Part shown: positions 57,058 through 64,000 of the stretch, one piece after another | Numbering within the stretch: the first letter of the stretch is position 1 | Layout: each line of letters opens with the position of its first letter | NCBI GenBank assembly: GCA_963678705.1 | Contig: OY783210.1 | Location: 18,477,331-18,541,330 of the forward strand | Origin: Panorpa germanica | Taxonomy: Eukaryota; Arthropoda; Insecta; Mecoptera; Panorpidae | Direction: 5' to 3' | DNA: 64,000 nt | Notes under the pieces: model-generated | What the model saw: only the letters and a program-made list of their open reading frames with translations | What the model was told of the DNA's origin: nothing | The model's database searches: none | Translations under genes and position numbers: made by a program

Positions 57058-57192
57058 CTTTCTCGTCACGAAAAAATATCTCGTCACGTTAAAAATATCT
57101 CGTCACGGTAAAAAATATCTCGTTACGGTAAAAATATCTCGTCACGGTAAAAAATATCTCGTCACGGTAAAAATATCTCGTCACGGTAAAAA
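57058..57192 (-). repeat. Tandem array of the same ~20-bp unit, right arm
   Basis: Seven inverted units (AAAAATATCTCGTCACGG). One carries GTTACGG and one lacks the GGT. It is the reverse complement of the array at 56748-56930. Confidence 0.9.
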
Positions 57193-58443
57193 GGAAATTA
57201 AAATTTGAGATGAAATTCAATTCACATATAAAAGACAGACGTCGCTTTGCGACGGGGATGAACGCTAGTATCCTTAAACTGTTCTTTGATGTACTTTTCA
57301 GTCATGTTTATTATGTTTACTCACACAAGAGAAAGCATTGTACTGTAGACACAAATCAAAGATGAAAGAAATATGTTCTCTAAACGATTTTTATAAATAT
57401 TTTATATCATTTTTGTAGATGAATAACAAATTTATTTGATGTGTAACCATGTTTTTTAAAAGACGTAACTATTAGAGAAATATTTTGTTTTAAACCGACC
57501 ACTTACGGTCGTTCCAATAGGCGGTGCTTCACTCCCTTCCGTTTGGAATGACTTCTTTCAGTTTGGCCGTGAGTAGCAAGTCTGCTGTCTAAGAAGTTTA
57601 TGATAATATTTTGAAGAGAACAAGTTGAAACACGTTTTGGAGTGACGTCCTTTTAGTTTAGCAGTATGTACAAATTTAGAATAGGAGATTTCTCACAAAA
57701 TATTATTCGCTTCAGTTAAAACAAACATGGTAGTTGAAGCGTAAATTTAGTTTTACTGTCAGGATATCGACGTTACGATCTCACCCTTATCAAAATGTTT
57801 ATTGTAGATGTAAGGGATGTAAGTAACTACTTTCCAAAAGGTGAAAAGCATTTCCGTTTTTCCATCACACAACTTTATTACAATTTTCTTGGAGTGACGT
57901 TTTGAGATAAAGAATTTAGTTGGAAGAATGTGCGCTTGGGTCCTATTTCAATGGTAAGAAATCCCTTTGTTTTGAATATGTCATATAATGTGAGAAATTG
58001 ATACCCTACGGGATGAAACAACAGTATTTGACATTGAGAGTATAAATTTTTATATAAATTATTTATAACAAATTTTAAAAACTTTTTAAAACAAAAGTTT
58101 AATCTCGCTTATAATTACCTAGTTTTATCGAAGAAATTAAAATCTACAATTAAAAGTTTTCTATTTAAACTTTCTAATTATCATTTTTATTTAATTGCTG
58201 TAATAAGGTTCCATTAATAGATCTAAAATAAATATGTAAGTGTTTCCACTTTCATTAAAAAATAGTTAAGACTAATAGAAATGAAAATAGAGTTTATTTT
58301 CGGAAAGCAGACTTGTTTATCAATGTTTTTATTGGTTTAAATAGCTTCCTAGGTTCATGAACCTTTTTTGCACTTTATTAATTATTAATTTACACGGCAA
58401 ATGTAATTGTATTTAGTCATAATTGAGTTTCTGGGAGAACCTG

Positions 58444-58444
<1 letters not shown>

Positions 58445-58475
<31 letters not shown>
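58445..58475. repeat. TA microsatellite
   Basis: About 31 bases of TA. Confidence 0.9.
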
Positions 58476-58478
<3 letters not shown>

Positions 58479-58709
58479 AATATATTTGCTCCCGGTACAT
58501 ATGCTGACATATAGAAAACTTTTTGTTGTGCTGGCTGAAACTGGGGAGCCATGGATTCGTTTCCGGTTTCTCAATAGAATGTAACATATGTATATTATGT
58601 TAAATATTTAAAAGGTATAAAAACGGAAGGACTGCTTGTGACATTCACTTATGTCATTCATATGAAATAAATGAAATACAAATATAGAACACAATATTCA
58701 AAGTAAAAA

Positions 58710-58785
58710 GTCATCTTGCAGTACAAATCTGGCACATGTTAGCTTTCCGCAAGCTAATCCCAAGGTTCATTGTCTAACTGGTATT
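58710..58785 (+). repeat. Dispersed repeat, ACAAGCTAATTCCAAG family, copy 3
   Basis: It includes TTTCCGCAAGCTAATCCCAA and GGTTCATTGTCTAACTGG. About 200 bases downstream, TTTTGAACAGCAGCTGACGT resembles TGTTGAACAGCAGTCAACGT near copy 4, so the family may be longer than the conserved core. Confidence 0.35.
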
Positions 58786-59491
58786 GCACATTTACAAAGT
58801 GTTTTCCTTTCATAAATTATTTATATTTTTTGTATTGTAAATTATTTTCCAAAGTCATGTTAATGTAATTTTGATATTAATCAATTTATATACTATTTTG
58901 ATACTATTTAAAGATTACATGTCAATTGATGTCAAATTCCTTGAAGGGTTAAACACATGTTTTGAACAGCAGCTGACGTATGGTCTGCAATTTGATTGAT
59001 ATCGAAGCAAGTCATTATTGTATTTTCATTGGAAAAATTGTTTTATGTTTTTATGTTGAAGTAAATAAATTTTATTCTGACCATATTGAACATTCAGCAA
59101 CCATTATTGATGGATTTATTTTTATCGTTATATTAGTACACTGTGAGGAAACACAGTAAAAATTACTATATGTTTTTTAGAAATAAATCTACCCATCTGC
59201 CCCTTAGTATATTCATAAAACTTTAGAATATCTTGATTAAGATTATACAATCTTAAGAAGTTATTCTTAAGAATTAAAGATGTTTAAAGTAATGGTAAAA
59301 GAAGACCCTTCTAGATAAAATATTTCTAGGTTTTAATTTAGAAAAACTATTTAAAAAATGTAACGTAACATACATATGCGTTTTGTGGGTGGGAAAATTA
59401 TTATATTTGTACAAAAAATATCTTTTGTGACTCGAAAGATAATAGTGAATATTGTCTGCTCATAATTATGTTAATAATGCAGGATTAATAA

Positions 59492-59510
59492 ATATATATA
59501 TATATATATA
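59492..59510. repeat. TA microsatellite
   Basis: About 19 bases of TA. Confidence 0.8.
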
Positions 59511-61944
59511 CCCCACAGCATCCCGCGCTATTTATAAACTATATGTAATATGGAAGTAGGAACAAACAGGGGAGACAACTAGCAGACTTCCTGGAACCTA
59601 CGAGAATTTCATAGGGTTTCCAAACGTTTTTCCAGACTTGACCTGGTTTATAAAATAACAATATTATCAATGGCTGAGATCATAAGAACTCAGTCAACAA
59701 AATTATAGTGTAGTACTATAGTATATATATTCTATACCGATTATAACAATAAAGAATTCTAATAATCGATGTGATATTGCGAAAAACTTCAGAATTTTCT
59801 TCTTAATTTAAATTTATATTGAAAAATTAAATATTTAATAGTATTTTTAATGGTATCATAGTTTTTTTCTTTATTTTCAAGATATAAAAGTTCATACTCA
59901 AACTACAAGATTGCGAAACAGTAAAAATTAAAAAAGAAAATATGAAATATTCGTTTGGGTCGTAAAATATATTTGAATAGATTTTTAAGGTTAACTTTAC
60001 TATTTGAAACTTTATTATATAGTTTTTATATTAAATGAATTTGTTTTTATCAAACGAGATGCTGTTTTTATATACCCTACAATATACTAGCACATTTCTC
60101 GTTTCTTGTACTCTTATTTCAATTTACTCTCGCTAGGTGGACTCATAGGTGGATAGCCGGCTAGAGCATTTACAATTTATATTTGACTCTAAATGTGGTA
60201 TTATTGTTCCCATTGTTCTTAACTGGAACTAATACAAGTTGAGGCTTCGTAATATATATACTGACACAGAATATTAGTCTTATTATATTAGTCTGCAGTA
60301 CAAAATAGAGATATTCCAAGTTCAAATGAGTTGGAAAACTGAGAAAAAGTTGGCTCAGTTACAAATAAAACAACTTGAATATACTCGTATCAATACTTAA
60401 ACATATCTCTGTAATACCAGTATTTGAATACAGTATTTGAAATAATGTAACCATATATCTTATTGTAAATCTTAACATTGTGCATACATTCTGATTTTAT
60501 AATTTGTAGTGTTTGAAAGAATGATGTTTAAAAAGGATTTCCTAAAAACCGCATAGCAGTAGATAAAGTTGGCTGGGTTGTATATATATATTTGAAAATG
60601 TTGTAGTTAATACAGCTATTTATATTACTTGAATTTATAGTATTGTTCCGTCAGTTTTTCCGTTCCAAGATTTCAGAATTGATATAACTCTCACTAAAAG
60701 TCAAAAAAGGTTCTTAGAAAGAATTATCGTGGACTATTTTTTTTTTTTTTTAGAATGTTAATGACCTTTGGGTTTCTATTACCAGTGACATTTATTGCAT
60801 AACATTTTTTGTACATATTTGTGAACCATGTTTTGTTGATAGTATTATAAATCTTTGCATAATAAAGAGAATTTTATGTTTTTAAAGATTAAATTAAACG
60901 CGAACTGGTATATATTGTCTTTTTAATTATAATTGATCGATAAGATCTAGCACATGAAGTTATAACAAGACTAAGATAAATATGCGAATCTCCAATCGAA
61001 TGATATCGTGTGAAATCTCGTTATCTTGCATTAACCAAAGATTCTGTCACTTCTTGAAAAAAATAGAGAAGAAATTAGATTAGCTTAGTTAATTCATTTA
61101 ATAGATAGGATACATGAAAAAAATTAAATGAAATATGTATTATTTAAAAATTAATCCAAACCAAAATAGTGTATTCATAAAAAAGTATAATTAATCATAC
61201 TACTTCATGAGAATCTTCTTAAAATTAATTAAGCCAGATTATATTTCATATATGAAGTATTCGTACTTGGTCTGGGATAATCACCATGAAGTTTGAATAT
61301 GAACCATTTACGGCAGAGCTCTAATGGCTAAACACAACTTTAAATGATGATGTCACATTCAGATATGTGTCTCAAGTGCCTGGATATTTAATCAACGGCG
61401 ATGTTTGATATTCATGACTCCCGCTAGGCGGCAGTAGCATAGCTAAAGATCATACTCTAAAACAGTGCCTCTCAAACCGAACTACGAATTATTTTCATAG
61501 GCCAGCAGAAATTAAAAATACTAATCCACAACTTTTAAATGCAAATCATATGAACCACATTCCTACTAATTAACCCATTCTATAACTCTCCTAGGCAATG
61601 CGTTTATTGTTTTTTTGAATTAAAGCAATATTCAAAAATTAATTGGTTATGACATTTCATCAGACTTAATTGATTATTGATTATATTGAGATAGGTCAGT
61701 AACTGGTTTATGTATAACTAATAATTTCTCTATCACTTTATTTATATAAATTCCGCTTCCCTGTACTAAGTCGATTTTTATCTACTTAACTTTTGTATCC
61801 CTCTAAACTGCACTTTCAATTTCTATCTTATAAATATATCTCAATTATATTTTTTAAATATTGTGACAAATTTAAAATGTGTTGAACAGCAGTCAACGTC
61901 TTGATAGAAAGTTTTATCAATATAAAGAACCCCAGGTTGAAAAT

Positions 61945-62085
61945 TATCTTGTAATCCAAGATTTATTCTGACTAGCTTGTCACAAGCTTATTCCAAGATT
62001 TAATTTCTACTTCTCATATAGAAAATATCTTGCATAGAAAGGTTCACACTTTCTGGATTATTACAAGCTAATTTCAAGGTTGATT
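61945..62085 (+). repeat. Dispersed repeat, ACAAGCTAATTCCAAG family, copy 4
   Basis: It contains GTCACAAGCTTATTCCAAGA, CTTCTCATATAGAAAATATC and ATTACAAGCTAATTTCAAGG. It is the copy closest to that at 25090-25195. Confidence 0.45.
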
Positions 62086-63711
62086 TTCTTCCTGGGACAC
62101 TTTTAAAGAATTTCAAAATTAAGACAGAAGTCAGACAATGTATATCAATTTGTTAATTATTTCCCTTATCCAGTAAGAGAATAAATAAATATTGTCCCGG
62201 AGAATCGAACTTATTCCCATTATAATGGAGCATCACAGCATTTACAATATTTTTGATTAACTTAAAGTTGAGAATTACCACAGAACTCAATATCCTGTGT
62301 TAGAGCTAATATGTTAATATCGAATAGTGTGGAGCAGAAAATTCAAATTCATACACACAAGAAAATCAATATTAAGTGAGATATTTGCATATTTTTATCA
62401 TAAATCATTTACATAAAAAACATTACGGTAGCTGATAGAAAATTCCTGGTCATATTACAACAATATGAGGATATTAAATTCCTAAAAGCATCAATTTGTG
62501 TTTGAGTATAAAGATAATATCAAATTTTTAGCAGTATCTATAATGTAGTGTAATCATAATTTGGACTATAATGCTTCTATACATAAAAAGATGGCGATAT
62601 TGGTTCTGGTTGACGGTTTTTTATTTTTCAAACGTTTAATAAAAAAAATACCTCTAGAGAGGACACACTACATTTCACTAATACAACATCTGGGACAATA
62701 CACGCACGATAGCCTATAAAATCAAATACAGACTACCGAAAGACTCAATTTTTGTAGGTGCTTGCTACACAACACAGAACAATACGTACTTATTTTTATC
62801 TAAAATATCACCACAGCAAAATACGGGTTTTTAATCACTTTTCCCTACAAAAACACAGAAGACAAAATAGCAACATTGATTGCGTGGATATTGACGAAAG
62901 CTAGACACCGTAGAGTTATGAAATAGACTAATAAAATTATAAACATTTTGTACCTTGGCAGTTTATTATATTTTATTATTTTATGAAATGATTGTAATAC
63001 ACAAGAGATTAAGTCTTGAATTCTTTTTATAGCTACAATTCAGAAAGTGTTTATTTCTAATGCTATGTTATTAAATACTATTATGTATTATAATATAAAA
63101 GTTTTACATATATTTAATAAATTCTCGTCGAGTGTACACCATTATGACGTCAATGTGTTTGTTCTATAAAACTTTTTTTGCAAAAAACTTTTCTGACAAT
63201 TGTGGCTCGGAAAAAGCACAACACGCGACCCGAATACATAATTACATCCAATATAAGATGGCAATAAAGGATGTGCAGTAATATATATGTGATATGCACT
63301 CTAATATATATGTGAAAATGATAAAAGTAAGAGACTAATATTTGTAAGAACGCTTTATTGCTAATTTTAATTTAATAATACATAACAAGATATGCCCATA
63401 CAAATTTTCATTACAACAAAGTTGATTTTTATAATGCTTACATGCATTTTGATAATACAAATAAATTTTCTAAATGTATAAAGCATTATTTCAACAGTAT
63501 AAAAATGGTTTAAAAGAAAGTATTTATTTTAAATTGGATGGATTTTATGATGTCGTTGAATACAGTTAAAAAAATAGCTATCTCAGTTTCACAGAGTTAA
63601 AATGTCTCTCCGATAAAAAACTTCTGGCGTAATGTGAAAAACTTTATTTTCTTCGTTTTTCTTCATGTCATATTCTACTGTCTTTCTTGTTCTTTATCAA
63701 AATTACTTTAC

Positions 63712-63713
<2 letters not shown>

Positions 63714-63749
<36 letters not shown>
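63714..63749. repeat. TA microsatellite
   Basis: About 36 bases of TA, followed by a second shorter run. The Tyr-Ile frame here is an artefact. Confidence 0.9.
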
Positions 63750-63755
<6 letters not shown>

Positions 63756-64000
63756 TATAATATTTAAACCATTGTATATATATATAAATAATACGAGAGT
63801 ATGTAGAACCGGCCTAGTTACTCTACTATCGTACAATATGGTTCATTTATTATTATGTGCGTATCTTTATTAGTTAGAATGGTCTTATGTTCTGATTTAT
63901 ATGTACATCTAATAGATTTGAATGTAGCATTTACGTAACATTTATGTAGTGTATAATAACGAATTACATATACATATCTAACACGTATTTAAAGTTAATC

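Larger units (their letters stand above)
56666..57270. mobile_element. Foldback element with Helitron-like ends on both sides
   Basis: The left end TACTAGCGTTCATCCCCGTC and the right end GACGGGGATGAACGCTAGTA are exact inverted repeats. The symmetry continues through the CGTCGCAAAGCGACG hairpin, GACAGACG, and a unique ~80 bases including GAATTGAATTTCATCTC. It then enters tandem repeats of CCGTGACGAGATATTTTT, nine units on the left (to about 56930) and seven on the right (from about 57060). The central spacer is about 130 bases. Long arms made of subrepeats are typical of foldback elements. The ends are typical of Helitrons. Confidence 0.8.
32901..64000 (+). other. Presumed first bruchpilot intron, more than 31 kb
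   Basis: It starts with GTTAGTG. The next expected bruchpilot segment, a coiled coil continuing from ENQ, was not found, so the intron appears to run past the window end. Microexons or embedded genes cannot be excluded by eye. Named elements are listed separately. Unassigned less AT-rich patches lie at about 36350-36540, 39860-40010, 48150-48320 and 52560-52760. The last has TCAGTCAGTTTGAACG, a possible alternative initiator. The remainder is featureless AT-rich DNA. Confidence 0.6.

Noticed and set aside
56748-57192. CRISPR array
   Set aside because: The units are contiguous with no unique spacers, occur in mirrored arrays within a foldback, and the genome is animal.

Overview
This is an AT-rich animal nuclear window from a neopteran-type insect. 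The sequence itself does not fix the order. The insect call rests on two conserved genes with GT-AG introns, on very long introns packed with small transposons and TA microsatellites, and on a Bruchpilot N-terminus closely resembling the known insect protein. There are no bacterial-type operons, no rRNA and no CRISPR array.

Two genes are supported, both on the + strand. (1) The C-terminal four coding exons of a Wnt gene lie at 22704-22978, 28111-28334, 28405-28553 and 28775-28926. Together they encode 266 residues ending in a stop. The residues match the Wnt7 class, the orthologue of Drosophila Wnt2. The 5' exons (signal peptide and first cysteines) are not visible, so 1-22703 is probably upstream intron. 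(2) The first coding exon of bruchpilot, the ELKS/CAST/ERC active-zone scaffold, lies at 32070-32900 (277 codons) and ends at a clean splice donor. No further bruchpilot exon was recognised up to 64000, which implies an intron of more than 31 kb. The two genes run head to tail, 3.1 kb apart.

Everything else is intron or intergenic DNA, and most recognisable structure in it is mobile. There is a ~640 bp element with 16-bp inverted ends in four copies, two of them inverted 1.2 kb apart. There is a ~250 bp element with CAGTAAACA ends (three copies) and a ~200 bp element with TTCGGCGGCGAC ends (two copies and a fragment). A 715 bp PIF/Harbinger-like element with a TTA target duplication sits in a Wnt intron. 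A very short poly(A) retroposon family has perfect target duplications at three of four copies. A mariner transposase relic is interrupted or abutted by a further small inverted-repeat element. A pogo-like fragment, two tRNA-like SINE relics and two other dispersed repeat families are also present.

The most unusual stretch is 53200-57270. Two Helitron-like units lie head to tail, each closed by a CGTCGC hairpin plus CTAG. The first carries a G-rich degenerate minisatellite. They are followed by a 605 bp foldback whose arms are arrays of a ~20 bp repeat and whose two outer ends both carry the same hairpin-CTAG signature. A separate oddity is a perfect 80-bp palindrome at 6838-6917.
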